Positions 1 to 7,882 of a stretch of DNA of 59,016 nt are shown here, in pieces. Numbering within the stretch: position 1 is the stretch's first letter; each line of letters begins with the position of its first letter. Both the position numbers and the translations under genes were made by a program. The notes beneath the pieces were generated by a model that saw only the letters and a list, made by a program, of their open reading frames with translations, made no database searches and was not told the DNA's origin. Origin of the DNA: JAFGPS01 sp964570855 (GTDB taxonomy: Bacteria > Planctomycetota > Phycisphaerae > Sedimentisphaerales > Anaerobacaceae). The DNA lies in the NCBI GenBank assembly GCA_964570855.1, contig CAZMZR010000010.1, forward strand, positions 1 through 59,016. The letters run 5' to 3'.

Positions 1-2
1 GG

Positions 3-131
3 AAAATTCAGCCGGGTAATCATTGGTGCGATCCGAAGCCGGTCTGTTTCGATTCTCTGCCACAGAACGGTTGGATTGCGAAAGATAAATTTGATTGGGA
101 ACGCATAAGTAATAACTGTGAAGCAATTTAA
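3..131 (+). CDS. 3' end of an unidentified protein (partial at window edge)
   Basis: An open frame enters from the left edge and stops at TAA 129-131, giving about 42 residues. The composition looks like real protein: it holds two Cys close together (WCDPKPVC), aromatic residues and a charged tail ending NNCEAI. It lies on the same strand and about 50 bp upstream of the next gene, so it may be the upstream member of the same operon. I do not recognise the family. The other forward frames are less protein-like or stop early. Confidence 0.45.
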   Translation, partial: KIQPGNHWCDPKPVCFDSLPQNGWIAKDKFDWERISNNCEAI

Positions 132-182
132 TATGAAAACAACAATTGCAAGAAGAAGGTCGATGGTTGGGAATGAACCTGT

Positions 183-659
183 TTGGAGATCGAAACAGTG
201 ACCAGATGCGGCATAGGTCCAGAATTTTCCACTATCACTGTTCTATCCGGTGTGTTGACCGGTTTGTTGACTTATTTTTATCCAGATTGGTTTATCATAA
301 CTTGTATTCCGTACTTGGTCTTAGTAATAATTGGAGTTGGACTTTTGATGACCGGCACTGTGGTCTATGTGCATTCACTTCGAGTATTCAATCGTGGATA
401 CAGAAAAGAGCAGTTGGTTATAGTTGGCCCATACTCAGTGGTGAGACATCCCATTTATGCAGCATGGATATTGCTCATTTGTCCGGGAACTGTCCTGTTC
501 TTTCGGTCATGGCTCATGCTTTTAGTACCTGTAACAGCGTATATCAGTTTTAAAGCATTTATTCATAAGGAAGAGGACTATCTGAAAAACAAGTTTGGGC
601 AAGCTTATTCAAATTACCGTTCAAAGATTAATGAACTTTTTCCAAATTGGAAATTTTGA
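183..659 (+). CDS. Isoprenylcysteine carboxyl methyltransferase (ICMT)-like membrane protein
   Basis: A 158-residue integral membrane protein with about four hydrophobic segments (roughly 15-32, 38-62, 95-130). The C-terminal half carries the ICMT/PEMT signature: GPYSVVRHPIYAAW near residue 82, then a KEEDYLKNKFGQAYSNYRSK stretch, which together form the SAM/substrate site in this superfamily. The substrate is not predictable; bacterial members methylate lipids or unknown small molecules. The frame has no ATG near its start. TTG at 183 gives an N-terminus (MEIETVTRCGIGPEF) that reads like family members, with GTG 198 as the alternative. It precedes the MinD-type ATPase by 37 bp. Confidence 0.75.
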   Translation: MEIETVTRCGIGPEFSTITVLSGVLTGLLTYFYPDWFIITCIPYLVLVIIGVGLLMTGTVVYVHSLRVFNRGYRKEQLVIVGPYSVVRHPIYAAWILLICPGTVLFFRSWLMLLVPVTAYISFKAFIHKEEDYLKNKFGQAYSNYRSKINELFPNWKF

Positions 660-696
660 AGAATAATCGCAGTGAGATTAAGGAGCATTACAAAGC

Positions 697-1548
697 ATGA
701 AAATAGCGATTGCAAGTGGTAAAGGCGGTACAGGAAAAACGACTATTGCGACAAATTTGGCCTGTTCAATTGCTCAGGCCGGTGAAACCGTTCAATATCT
801 GGATTGTGATGCAGAAGAGCCAAATGGTCATATCTTCTTAAAACCTGAAATCAAAAGCTCAGAAGATGTCACCGTTGGAGTACCTGAAGTTGATATGGCT
901 AAATGTACAGGCTGTGGAAAATGCGGACAGCTTTGTCAGTACAGCGCCATAATCTGCCTGAAAGATAAGCCGCTTGTCTTTGAACAGCTATGCCATTCGT
1001 GCGGCGGTTGTATGGCAATTTGTCCTGAAGGAGCGATAACGGAAAAACAACGCAAGATTGGCGTCGCTGAATTTGGCAAATCAAATGGTGTGTATTTTGG
1101 GCACGGCAAGCTGAATATTGGTGCGATTCAGACACCTGCAATCATAAGATACGTAAAGCAGAAAGCAATCAACGATGGAATAGTCATACTCGATGCCCCG
1201 CCAGGTACATCATGTCCTGTAATTGAAGCGATAAAAAACAGCAATTTTGTTTTGCTTGTTACTGAGCCGACGCCTTTTGGCTTAAATGACCTTGAATTAG
1301 CAGTTGGGATGGTGAGAGAGCTTAAGCTCCCCTTTGCGGTTACAATAAATCGCAGTGACATCGGGAATGATGCGGTAGTTAAGTACTGTCAGCAGGAAAA
1401 TATTGAAGTTCTTATTCAAATACCAAATGACAGAAAAATTGCTGAAAGCTATTCACGAGGTGTGATGATAGTAGAAACAATGCCTGATTATAAGCAGAAG
1501 TTTTTGAAATTATATGAAGATATACAAAGTATGGGAAAAGACAATTGA
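697..1548 (+). CDS. MinD-superfamily P-loop ATPase with inserted ferredoxin domain (copy 1)
   Basis: 283 residues. A deviant Walker A (GKGGTGKT, residues 8-15) is followed from about residue 70 by a two-cluster ferredoxin insert (CTGCGKCGQLC, then CHSCGGCMAICP), then the rest of the MinD/ParA fold with DAPPGTSCP and TEPTPFGLND. This architecture is COG1149. In Desulfovibrio such proteins come in pairs and belong to the ORP complex; in other anaerobes they accompany NifX/MTH1175-like proteins and are thought to act in metal-sulfur cluster transfer driven by ATP. An AAGGAG Shine-Dalgarno at 680-685 supports ATG 697. A second copy at 4281 suggests a heterodimer. Function in this organism is inferred. 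Confidence 0.88.
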   Translation: MKIAIASGKGGTGKTTIATNLACSIAQAGETVQYLDCDAEEPNGHIFLKPEIKSSEDVTVGVPEVDMAKCTGCGKCGQLCQYSAIICLKDKPLVFEQLCHSCGGCMAICPEGAITEKQRKIGVAEFGKSNGVYFGHGKLNIGAIQTPAIIRYVKQKAINDGIVILDAPPGTSCPVIEAIKNSNFVLLVTEPTPFGLNDLELAVGMVRELKLPFAVTINRSDIGNDAVVKYCQQENIEVLIQIPNDRKIAESYSRGVMIVETMPDYKQKFLKLYEDIQSMGKDN

Positions 1549-1940
1549 AGCACGATCCTGATTTCATGAAAAAAATAACCAAAGATCTGGAAGCTCGTAA
1601 AGCAGCTGCCAAAATTCTTGAGGTTAGTGAATTAGCCAATAGCAATGACTTAAAGAAGGCTTATAGAAAAGCCGCCACTAAATATCATCCGGATCACAAT
1701 GCAGGCAACCCTGAAGCAAATAAAAAGTTTACTCTTATAAAGTGTGCTTATGAACTTTTGGCTTTCGATAAACCCTGCGACAAAATTCTGGAAGAAATCA
1801 ATTCCTGGCCTGGTATGCCTGAAGACGGCAAATATAAAATTGACAATCCCTGGGGTCATTTTTTGTGGTGGAGAGAAAAGTTTTTTGATTCTGACTCTAA
1901 TGAAAAGAAAAAGCAAAACAAAAGCAATTTTTGCATTTGA
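1545..1940 (+). CDS. DnaJ-domain (J-domain) protein, short
   Basis: 131 residues. The N-terminal half is a J-domain with the diagnostic HPD tripeptide (YHPDHN) between helix II (NDLKKAYRKAATK) and helix III (NPEANKKFTLIKCAYELL). There is no G/F region, zinc-finger or client domain, so it is not full DnaJ. It would recruit and stimulate an Hsp70, perhaps for Fe-S delivery as HscB does, but that is speculation. TTG 1545 overlaps the preceding TGA (TTGA), implying coupled translation; ATG 1566 is the alternative start. The C-terminal 60 residues are rich in Trp and Lys and unassigned. Confidence 0.75.
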   Translation: MKHDPDFMKKITKDLEARKAAAKILEVSELANSNDLKKAYRKAATKYHPDHNAGNPEANKKFTLIKCAYELLAFDKPCDKILEEINSWPGMPEDGKYKIDNPWGHFLWWREKFFDSDSNEKKKQNKSNFCI

Positions 1941-1949
1941 AAAGATAAA

Positions 1950-2504
1950 ATGCTAACTAATGATCTAAACGATAACTTTTATGAACATATTAAGCCACGT
2001 TTATACCAACGTGTGGGCCGGGAACTACGTTCGGCACATTATGTGTTAGATATTGGTTGTGGCAATTGTGCGCTTGCAGGATATTTATCTGAAACCTATG
2101 GGCAAAAAGTTACTGGTATTGATATTTCATCTGATAACTTTCCAGACAAAAGGAAGATAAGTAAAGATTGGCCGCTTGTTCGCTGTGTTCGCAGAAGTGC
2201 TTCGAGACTTAATTTTATCCAAGACGAAACAATAGACGCGGTTGTGATGTTCTGGTCTTTACATGAGATGAACGATCCTAAAGCAGTTCTGCAGCAGGTT
2301 TATGACACTCTAAAGTATGGAGGCAAAGTACTCGTAGTTGAATTCCCGCGCAATTCATTGGCCCAAAAGTTATGGAATGAGAACTACTATAACAGCAATG
2401 AATTAACAGCTTCTCTCCGTAAAGCCGGTTTCAAAGATATCCAAGCTAAACGAATTGAACACAGACAGATACTTTGGGTAAGTGGATACCATGGTACCAA
2501 TTGA
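1950..2504 (+). CDS. Class I SAM-dependent methyltransferase
   Basis: 184 residues with a seven-stranded methyltransferase fold. Motif I is VLDIGCGNCALAGYL (from about residue 32), the acidic end of strand 2 is TGIDIS, and motif IV/post-IV includes AVVMFWSLHEMNDP and YGGKVLVVEFP. The substrate is unknown. It sits 9 bp after the J-domain gene in the long + strand operon. The end is odd: in the +1 frame a short stretch (2491-2550) reads as a conserved-looking tail that recurs in front of the OsmC gene, so the gene may be shortened by a frameshift or be followed by a relic. Confidence 0.8.
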   Translation: MLTNDLNDNFYEHIKPRLYQRVGRELRSAHYVLDIGCGNCALAGYLSETYGQKVTGIDISSDNFPDKRKISKDWPLVRCVRRSASRLNFIQDETIDAVVMFWSLHEMNDPKAVLQQVYDTLKYGGKVLVVEFPRNSLAQKLWNENYYNSNELTASLRKAGFKDIQAKRIEHRQILWVSGYHGTN

Positions 2505-2550
2505 ACCAAAAGCAGAAGTCGTAATTGTTGAGGCCTACGGAAAGCGATAA
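2491..2550 (+). other. Short conserved coding tail, copy 1 (KAEVVIVEAYGKR)
   Basis: A short frame, ATG 2491 to TAA 2548-2550, overlaps the methyltransferase end and stops one base before the TauE/SafE ATG. Its last residues (VVIVEAYGKR) match a second frame at 3360-3410. The two DNA copies differ mainly at third codon positions (GTA/GTG, GAG/GAA, GCC/GCT, TAC/TAT), a pattern left by selection on protein. It could be the C-terminal relic of a duplicated gene or the shifted end of the methyltransferase. Confidence 0.4.
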
Positions 2551-2551
2551 G

Positions 2552-3349
2552 ATGAAAATAGCAATGACAGCTACGGTTATATTGTTTATCGCTATGCTGA
2601 TGGCCATGACGGGGCGTGGGGGCGGCAATTTTTATGTTCCTGTCCTAGTCGCAGCGGGGTTTACGATGCACGAGGCGGCTACTACCGGTCAGTTAATTCT
2701 CGTAGCTACTGCTGTAACGGCCTTATTAATTTTTCAGAAACACAAAACAGTAGACTGGAAGTTGGCGCTGGTAATCGACCCTCCTACAGACATCATGGCA
2801 TTTGTTGGAGGTTACTATGCACATATTTTTAGCGGCACGGTGTTAAAGCTTGTTTTTGCAGGTCTGCTTGTCTTGGCAGGTTTTCTTATGCTCAGACCAA
2901 TTAAAGAACAGACCAGCAAAAATCAAAGGCGAATAGGGTTTTGGAAACGTCAGTATGATAATTGCGAATATACCATTAATTTTTGGTTGGTTATTCCAAT
3001 AACTGCAGCTACTGGATTTATGGCAGGTATGGTCGGAGTTTCAGGAGGTTCGTTTAAAATCCCTTTGATGGTTCTGGCCTGTGGGGTTCCAATGCGGATT
3101 GCCATAGGAACATCCTCAGCTATGGTAGCAGTAACTGCTTTGATGGGTTTTCTTGGACATACTGTTAGTGGAGATTTTAATCCTACTTGGACGACTCCGC
3201 TGGCAGTTGTGGCCGTGTTGGGCGGTTTATTCGGAGCTAAGTTTTCAATCATAGCAAAACCAGAAAATTTAAAACGAATCTTTGCTTATACTACGTTAGC
3301 AGCAGCAGTATTCATGTTTGTTAATGCTATGGTTTCCGTATCCAAATAA
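2552..3349 (+). CDS. TauE/SafE-family sulfite/organosulfur exporter-like permease
   Basis: 265 residues, eight or so transmembrane segments in two halves. Each half begins with a glycine-rich signature typical of TauE/SafE: GRGGGNFYVPVLVAAG near the N-terminus and GVSGGSFKIPLM near residue 170. Family members export sulfite, sulfoacetate or related sulfur anions. Two in-frame TTG codons lie upstream (2525, 2528), but ATG 2552 follows TAA 2548-2550 by one base and has GGAAAG upstream, so I prefer it. Its place beside Fe-S ATPases and OsmC suggests a role in sulfur balance, which is inference. Confidence 0.85.
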   Translation: MKIAMTATVILFIAMLMAMTGRGGGNFYVPVLVAAGFTMHEAATTGQLILVATAVTALLIFQKHKTVDWKLALVIDPPTDIMAFVGGYYAHIFSGTVLKLVFAGLLVLAGFLMLRPIKEQTSKNQRRIGFWKRQYDNCEYTINFWLVIPITAATGFMAGMVGVSGGSFKIPLMVLACGVPMRIAIGTSSAMVAVTALMGFLGHTVSGDFNPTWTTPLAVVAVLGGLFGAKFSIIAKPENLKRIFAYTTLAAAVFMFVNAMVSVSK

Positions 3350-3359
3350 TCGAAAAATA

Positions 3360-3410
3360 GAAATTGTGATTGTTGAAGCTTATGAAAAGCCAAAAGATTT
3401 ATTTATTTAA
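3360..3410 (+). other. Short conserved coding tail, copy 2 (EIVIVEAYEKPKDLFI)
   Basis: A frame ending at TAA 3408-3410 encodes EIVIVEAYEKPKDLFI and overlaps the start of the OsmC gene in another frame. The central IVIVEAY-K matches the tail at 2491-2550, with differences mostly at wobble positions. The frame is open back through about 3342 but has no clear start. It probably marks the 3' remnant of a gene whose paralogue left copy 1. Confidence 0.35.
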
Positions 3411-3825
3411 GAATACCGTATCTCAAGAGCAGAATGAACCGGCAAAAGTGATTTTTAGTGGTCCCGGCCAGATGAAAATAGGACCTGCTGCTGAATTTGG
3501 CGGCAGCGGTCAAACACTGAATCCGGAGGAGATGTTTGTTGCTGCAATTAACAGCTGTTTGATGAATACATTTTTTTATTTTACGCAAAAATTTAAAATC
3601 GACATTTTGTCATACAATTCGCAGGCCTTTGGACAACTTGAAAAACAATCTGATGGATTTCGGTTTACCAATGTCGAAGTTCGAGCGAAGGTTCAATTGC
3701 CTGAAGACAAGTTTGCTGACAAAATTCAGGAAGCAGGCCATTTAGCTGAAAAATATTGTCTTGTCTCTCGTTCTGTCACCTGCTCTGTCGATTATCAGTT
3801 GGAAATTGAAATTGAAGGAAAATAA
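3382..3825 (+). CDS. OsmC/Ohr-family protein
   Basis: 147 residues with the OsmC fold. The two conserved cysteines are visible: AINSCLMNTF in the first helix and AEKYCLVSRSV in the second, the pair that forms the peroxidatic thiol site in this family. The Pro-Glu after the Gly-rich loop (SGQTLNPEEMFVAA) is also typical. Family members reduce organic hydroperoxides or handle persulfides; next to TauE/SafE the second is plausible here but not shown. ATG 3382 is used; TTG codons at 3370 and 3373 are alternatives. The Shine-Dalgarno is poor. Confidence 0.85.
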   Translation: MKSQKIYLFKNTVSQEQNEPAKVIFSGPGQMKIGPAAEFGGSGQTLNPEEMFVAAINSCLMNTFFYFTQKFKIDILSYNSQAFGQLEKQSDGFRFTNVEVRAKVQLPEDKFADKIQEAGHLAEKYCLVSRSVTCSVDYQLEIEIEGK

Positions 3826-3845
3826 ACAATTAGGAGAATAAAAAC

Positions 3846-4211
3846 ATGCCATGGGTAAATCAGGATTTATGTGTCGGTTGCGGTGTTTGTGTAGATGAGT
3901 GTCCCGTAGAGGCGATTACGCAGGACCAAAGCAGCAAAGCAATTATTAATGATGACAAGTGTATCCGGTGCGGCAAATGCCACGATGTATGCCCACAGGA
4001 TGCCGTAAGACACGACAGTGAGAGGATTCCTCAGGAAGTTGAAGCAAACATAACAAAGACGAAAGAACTTTTGCAGCATTTTGAGACACCACAGGAACAG
4101 GGAGAATTTTACGAACGGATGATTCGCTACTTTAACAAAGAAAAAAAGGTAGCTGACCTGACCATAGGCAAAATAACTGATTTGAGAAGCGCTATAAACA
4201 AAGAAGAATAA
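3846..4211 (+). CDS. 2[4Fe-4S] ferredoxin-like protein with C-terminal helical extension
   Basis: 121 residues. The first 55 form a bacterial-type ferredoxin with two CxxCxxCxxxCP motifs (CVGCGVCVDECP and CIRCGKCHDVCP). Residues from 60 on are a charged helical extension with no cysteines. Such proteins pass electrons, or hold clusters, beside MinD/NifX-like ATPases. AGGAG 12 bp before ATG 3846 gives a firm start. It is 20 bp downstream of osmC and 69 bp upstream of the second MinD ATPase. Confidence 0.88.
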   Translation: MPWVNQDLCVGCGVCVDECPVEAITQDQSSKAIINDDKCIRCGKCHDVCPQDAVRHDSERIPQEVEANITKTKELLQHFETPQEQGEFYERMIRYFNKEKKVADLTIGKITDLRSAINKEE

Positions 4212-4280
4212 CCAGTATGTCAGTATAAATTTATTAACAAACTTGTACCTATGTAAATATAAAACAGGAAGGAAAGTTTT

Positions 4281-5171
4281 ATGAAGGAATTAGTCGTAAT
4301 AAGCGGAAAGGGAGGAACTGGTAAAACAAGTATAACTGCCGCATTTGCGTCGCTGGCCCTTAATGCCGTGCTTGCCGACTGTGATGTGGATGCGGCCGAT
4401 TTGCACCTTGTTTTAGAGCCGAAGATTAAACAGGAATTTGATTTTTCCGGAGGCAAACAGGCTTCGATTATTTCTGAAAAATGCGTAGGCTGCGGCAAAT
4501 GTGCCGATATGTGCCGATTTGACGCGATAAAATTAGACGGCCCGGCTAATGATGTTGTTGGAAAAACGTATACGGTGGATTCTGTTTCCTGCGAAGGCTG
4601 TAAGGTATGTGTTGAATTTTGTCCCGTTAACGCAGTCACTTTCGAGCCTGCCATAAACGGTAAATGGTTCGTTTCCGATACGCGTTTTGGCCCTATGGTA
4701 CATGCAAAGCTTGGTATCGCAGAAGAAAACAGCGGTAAACTCGTAACTCTAATTCGCAAAGAAGCTAAAAGAATCGCTGAAGAACAAAATAAAAACTTTT
4801 TGATTATCGATGGCTCGCCAGGAATTGGCTGTCCTGTGATTGCATCAATTACAGGTTCGGACTTGGTTCTTGTGGTGACAGAGCCGACGCTGTCGGGCAA
4901 ACACGATTTAGAAAGAGTAGCCGAGCTTACGGCTAATTTTGGAATTAAAACGCTGGTCTGTATTAATAAAGCAGATATCAACCCCGAAATGAGCCTCAGT
5001 ATTACTAAGGATGCCGGCAAACTCGGATTGAAAGTCATTGGAAAAATCCCCTACGATGAAGCTTTTACCAAGGCACAGATAATGAAAGCTACGCTGATCG
5101 AATATACAGGCGGTGATACAGCAGAAAAGACAAAGGCGATGTGGCGAGAAGTTATATATGAACTTGGCTGA
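4281..5171 (+). CDS. MinD-superfamily P-loop ATPase with inserted ferredoxin domain (copy 2)
   Basis: 296 residues, same architecture as the gene at 697. Walker A GKGGTGKT is at residues 9-16. The ferredoxin insert starts at about residue 68 with CVGCGKCADMCRF and continues with CEGCKVCVEFCPV. Downstream are IIDGSPGIGCPV (switch region) and TEPTLSGKHD. Paralogues of this type form the partner pair in ORP-like loci, so the two products probably act together. Its 3' end overlaps the start of the next methyltransferase. A purine-rich AGGAAGGAAAG precedes ATG 4281. Confidence 0.88.
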   Translation: MKELVVISGKGGTGKTSITAAFASLALNAVLADCDVDAADLHLVLEPKIKQEFDFSGGKQASIISEKCVGCGKCADMCRFDAIKLDGPANDVVGKTYTVDSVSCEGCKVCVEFCPVNAVTFEPAINGKWFVSDTRFGPMVHAKLGIAEENSGKLVTLIRKEAKRIAEEQNKNFLIIDGSPGIGCPVIASITGSDLVLVVTEPTLSGKHDLERVAELTANFGIKTLVCINKADINPEMSLSITKDAGKLGLKVIGKIPYDEAFTKAQIMKATLIEYTGGDTAEKTKAMWREVIYELG

Positions 5172-5871
5172 GGATACTACTTTTATGCTGCAACAGGTTG
5201 CATCATATTTCGATTTTGACCGAGTAGCCGACGGTTACGACAGTTGGTATAACTCCGCCAAAGGTAAGATTTATGACAGGTTTGAAAAGCAGGCTATTGA
5301 CAAGCTATTGGCGGGTGTTTCGAAACACAGCCGAGTATTAGAAGTCGGATGTGGTACAGGTCATTGGAGTGAATATCTCAGCTACAAGGATTTTAATGTA
5401 ACAGGAATAGATGTTTCTGCAAAGATGATAAACATTGCCAGGCAAAAACATATACGAACCGGTCGTTTCGAAATTGCAGACGGGCGAAACCTCCCATTTG
5501 AGGATGAGAGTTTTGATATAGCAGCTGCAATAACTGTTCTTGAATTTACGACAGAGCCGGAAAAAATTGTTTCAGAGATGGTCCGATGCGTCAAGAAAAA
5601 AGGTGTAATCATAATAGGCGTTTTAAATGCCTTAAACAGATATAACCAAAAAAGAAAAAATAAGCATAGCGGTGTATATTCATCAGCACATCTATTTACG
5701 CCGCGACAAATACAACGTCTTTTAGGCAGTTATGGCATACCGAGGATACAGATAACAGGATTCGTACCTGAGAAAGATTGGATGCTTGGAATATCGACGC
5801 TGTGGGAGCATTTAGGTCAGTTCCTCTGCCCACAAAAAGGCGCATTTATTGCAGCAAGGATTAATTTATGA
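5158..5871 (+). CDS. Class I SAM-dependent methyltransferase (ubiE/Methyltransf_11 type)
   Basis: About 237 residues from ATG 5158. Motif I VLEVGCGTGHWSEYL, acidic strand 2 TGIDVSAKMI and a post-motif LEFTTEPEKIV segment identify the family. N-terminal FDRVADGYDSWYNSAKG resembles the lid helix of UbiE-like enzymes. ATG 5158 overlaps the MinD stop; upstream ATG 5113 lies deep inside the MinD gene and ATG 5185 is another option. The substrate is unknown. It is the second of three methyltransferases in this operon. Confidence 0.82.
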   Translation: MNLAEDTTFMLQQVASYFDFDRVADGYDSWYNSAKGKIYDRFEKQAIDKLLAGVSKHSRVLEVGCGTGHWSEYLSYKDFNVTGIDVSAKMINIARQKHIRTGRFEIADGRNLPFEDESFDIAAAITVLEFTTEPEKIVSEMVRCVKKKGVIIIGVLNALNRYNQKRKNKHSGVYSSAHLFTPRQIQRLLGSYGIPRIQITGFVPEKDWMLGISTLWEHLGQFLCPQKGAFIAARINL

Positions 5872-6122
5872 AAGTGCAGGCAGAAATAAGTATTTATCCA
5901 CTGCGAACTAAAAGTTTGTCCGAACCCATAAAAGAGTTTTGCAAAATTCTTTGTGCTCATGGCTTGGAAATAAAGACAACCGCTATGAGTACTTTTATAA
6001 GTGGTGAATCAAAGAACTTGTTCAAAGCCTGTGATGAGATTTTTAAACAATTAACTCAAAAATATGAAATCGTAATGAATATGAAAATTTCTAATGCTTG
6101 TCCATTGGACGAGCCAAAGTAA
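5868..6122 (+). CDS. MTH1187/YkoF-like thiamine-binding domain protein (DUF77)
   Basis: 84 residues, the usual length of the single-domain MTH1187 family. The start MKVQAEISIYPL and the strand-helix pattern (SLSEPIKEFCKIL, then LEIKTTAMSTFISGE and LFKACDEIFKQL) fit the ferredoxin-like fold that binds thiamine or similar ligands as a homotetramer. ATG 5868 overlaps the TGA of the methyltransferase (ATGA), so the two are translationally coupled. Ligand and role here are not known. Confidence 0.75.
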   Translation: MKVQAEISIYPLRTKSLSEPIKEFCKILCAHGLEIKTTAMSTFISGESKNLFKACDEIFKQLTQKYEIVMNMKISNACPLDEPK

Positions 6123-6142
6123 TTTTTGAGGAATATTTAAAT

Positions 6143-7366
6143 ATGACAAAACAGACCACACAAAATCAGCAAGCTCAGAAACAGCAGATGGAAATTGAAC
6201 AGGATCAGATTCGCCATCGAATGAGTCAGATTAAACATAAAATACTTATTTTGTCCGGCAAAGGTGGTGTGGGTAAAAGTACCGTTGCTGCCAATCTTGC
6301 TGTTTCTTTATCTCTTGCCGGTAAAAGTGTTGGACTATTAGATATTGATATTCATGGGCCGAGCATCCCTAAAATCCTTAACCTTGAGGATAAAACATTA
6401 ATGGCAGTTGGTGACGCTATTATGCCTGTGTCCGTTTCGGCAAACTTAATTGTGATGTCAATCGGGTTTATACTTCAGGATAGAGACGATCCTGTTATAT
6501 GGCGAGGACCTATGAAATATCATATGATAAAGCAGTTTCTCAAAGATGTTGAATGGGGACAGTTAGATTATCTTATTATTGACTCACCTCCTGGAACTGG
6601 TGATGAACCGTTATCGGTAATACAACTTCTTGAAAAGCCCGATGGCGCTGTTATTGTTACTACACCACAACAGCTTGCCTTATCCGATGTCAGAAAGGGA
6701 GTTTCTTTCTGCAGGAGTTTGAATCTGCCCGTTATTGGTGTTATTGAAAACATGAGCGGATTTATATGCCCAAAATGTGGTCGTAATACGGATATTTTCA
6801 AGTCAGGCGGCGGCGAAAATATGGCTTTGGAGATGAACATACCGTTTCTGGGCAGGATACCAATAGACCCGCAAATTGTTGATGCCTGCGATTCTGGTCA
6901 GCCATACATAGAAAAATATCAAAACACTATTGTTGCCAATAGCTTCAACGAAGCAATTAAACCTATATTGGAACTTGATAAAAAAGAATTTGACAAAACA
7001 AACCTATTTCAGAAAGGAGATAAGAAAATGCGAATAGCGATTCCATTAGCACAGGGAAAATTAAGTCTACATTTCGGCCATTGTGATCAATTTGCTATCT
7101 TCGAAACTGATGATGACGGAAGCAGAATTATCAGCAGAAACGACGAGACGCCACCTGCCCATGCACCGGGTGTACTGCCAAAATGGCTGCATGAGATAGG
7201 AGTAAATGTAATCGTTGCCGGTGGTATGGGTCAGCGTGCTCAGCAGCTTTTTACCCAGAATGACATTCAAGTAGTTATTGGGGCACAAGCCAGCACACCT
7301 GAAGAACTCGTTTCTGCTTATTTACAAAATACCCTTGCAACAGGAGATAACATCTGTGACCACTGA
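6143..7366 (+). CDS. MrpORP-type fusion: Mrp/NBP35 ATPase plus C-terminal NifX/MTH1175-like domain
   Basis: 407 residues from ATG 6143, which has TGAGGA about 10 bp upstream. After a Gln-rich leader the Mrp/ApbC domain has the deviant Walker A GKGGVGKS (39-46), DIDIHGPSIPK, DSPPGTGDEP and the bridging-cluster motif CPKCG (Cys209, Cys212). Residues 296-407 form a dinitrogenase iron-molybdenum-cofactor (NifX/NifB-C/MTH1175) domain with LHFGHCDQFAIFE. The same order is known from MrpORP of sulfate reducers, an Fe-S carrier linked to the orange protein with its Mo-Cu-S cluster. An internal ribosome-binding site precedes the second domain, so a free C-terminal product is likely. No separate orange protein is seen in the window. 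Confidence 0.88.
   Translation: MTKQTTQNQQAQKQQMEIEQDQIRHRMSQIKHKILILSGKGGVGKSTVAANLAVSLSLAGKSVGLLDIDIHGPSIPKILNLEDKTLMAVGDAIMPVSVSANLIVMSIGFILQDRDDPVIWRGPMKYHMIKQFLKDVEWGQLDYLIIDSPPGTGDEPLSVIQLLEKPDGAVIVTTPQQLALSDVRKGVSFCRSLNLPVIGVIENMSGFICPKCGRNTDIFKSGGGENMALEMNIPFLGRIPIDPQIVDACDSGQPYIEKYQNTIVANSFNEAIKPILELDKKEFDKTNLFQKGDKKMRIAIPLAQGKLSLHFGHCDQFAIFETDDDGSRIISRNDETPPAHAPGVLPKWLHEIGVNVIVAGGMGQRAQQLFTQNDIQVVIGAQASTPEELVSAYLQNTLATGDNICDH
7014..7030 (+). promoter_or_regulatory. Internal Shine-Dalgarno and ATG for the NifX/MTH1175-like domain
   Basis: Inside the mrp fusion, AAGGAGA (7014-7020) stands 7 nt before an in-frame ATG (7028) exactly at the domain boundary. The encoded start MRIAIPLAQGKLSLHFGH is the usual start of stand-alone MTH1175-like proteins. 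The site is as good as those of neighbouring genes, so the locus may make both the fusion and the 112-aa free domain. Confidence 0.6.
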
Positions 7367-7424
7367 TCGCAGCAGATAAAAATGTGGATTTTTTCTATTT
7401 AAACTATGAGATAAAGGGGAAGTT

Positions 7425-7882
7425 GTGAATACTGAGACGGTGCAAAATACTCTCACTGATACACGTAATTGTGTTCACCCTGCATGCGTTGTATGCAGTT
7501 CAGCAAATACCAGAGGGCTGCATATGGAGTTTGATGTGGATGATGATGGCGGTGTTCAGGCTACATTTCAATGTGTTGAAAGTTTTGAAGGATACCCTGG
7601 TATATTACATGGTGGAGTAATCTCATCAATTTTAGATGGTGCATGGGTAATTGTATGTTTGCACGTGGTCAGGCAACCGTGACAGTCGAAATTATCATAA
7701 AATTTCGGCACCCTGTTGTAACAGGACGAGAGGCAACGGTTTCAGCAAGAATCACACGAGTTTCACATCCCCTGTATCTATTGGAAGCTGAGATTACCCA
7801 GGACAGAAAAGTCAAAGCTACAGCACAGGGTAAATATTATGACCAGCCAAAACTGATTGGCTCAGATCAAGTGGTTTTCTAA
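7425..7882 (+). pseudogene. PaaI-family hot-dog thioesterase, frameshifted
   Basis: Two frames make one hot-dog thioesterase. The first (GTG 7425 to TGA about 7682) covers the N-terminus with a Cys pair (CVVCS) and the catalytic-helix start YPGILHGGVISSILDGA. The second (from about 7643 to TAA 7880-7882) continues MGNCMFARGQATVTVEI and the strands to the C-terminus. Joining them requires one extra base at about 7639, where GGTGCATGGG stands instead of an expected GGTGCAATGGG. It is either a true single-base deletion or a consensus error. Enzymes of this family hydrolyse acyl-CoA thioesters. Confidence 0.8.

Noticed and set aside
146..553. Alternative ORF overlapping the ICMT-like gene
   Set aside because: It is the +1/+2 shadow of the ICMT-like gene, with Cys/His/Trp-rich text and no family signature.
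4220..5038. Long (272-codon) antisense ORF over the second MinD-type gene
   Set aside because: It is a mirror frame of a well-supported gene with shared codon bias; the translation is low-complexity Ser/Leu/Pro.
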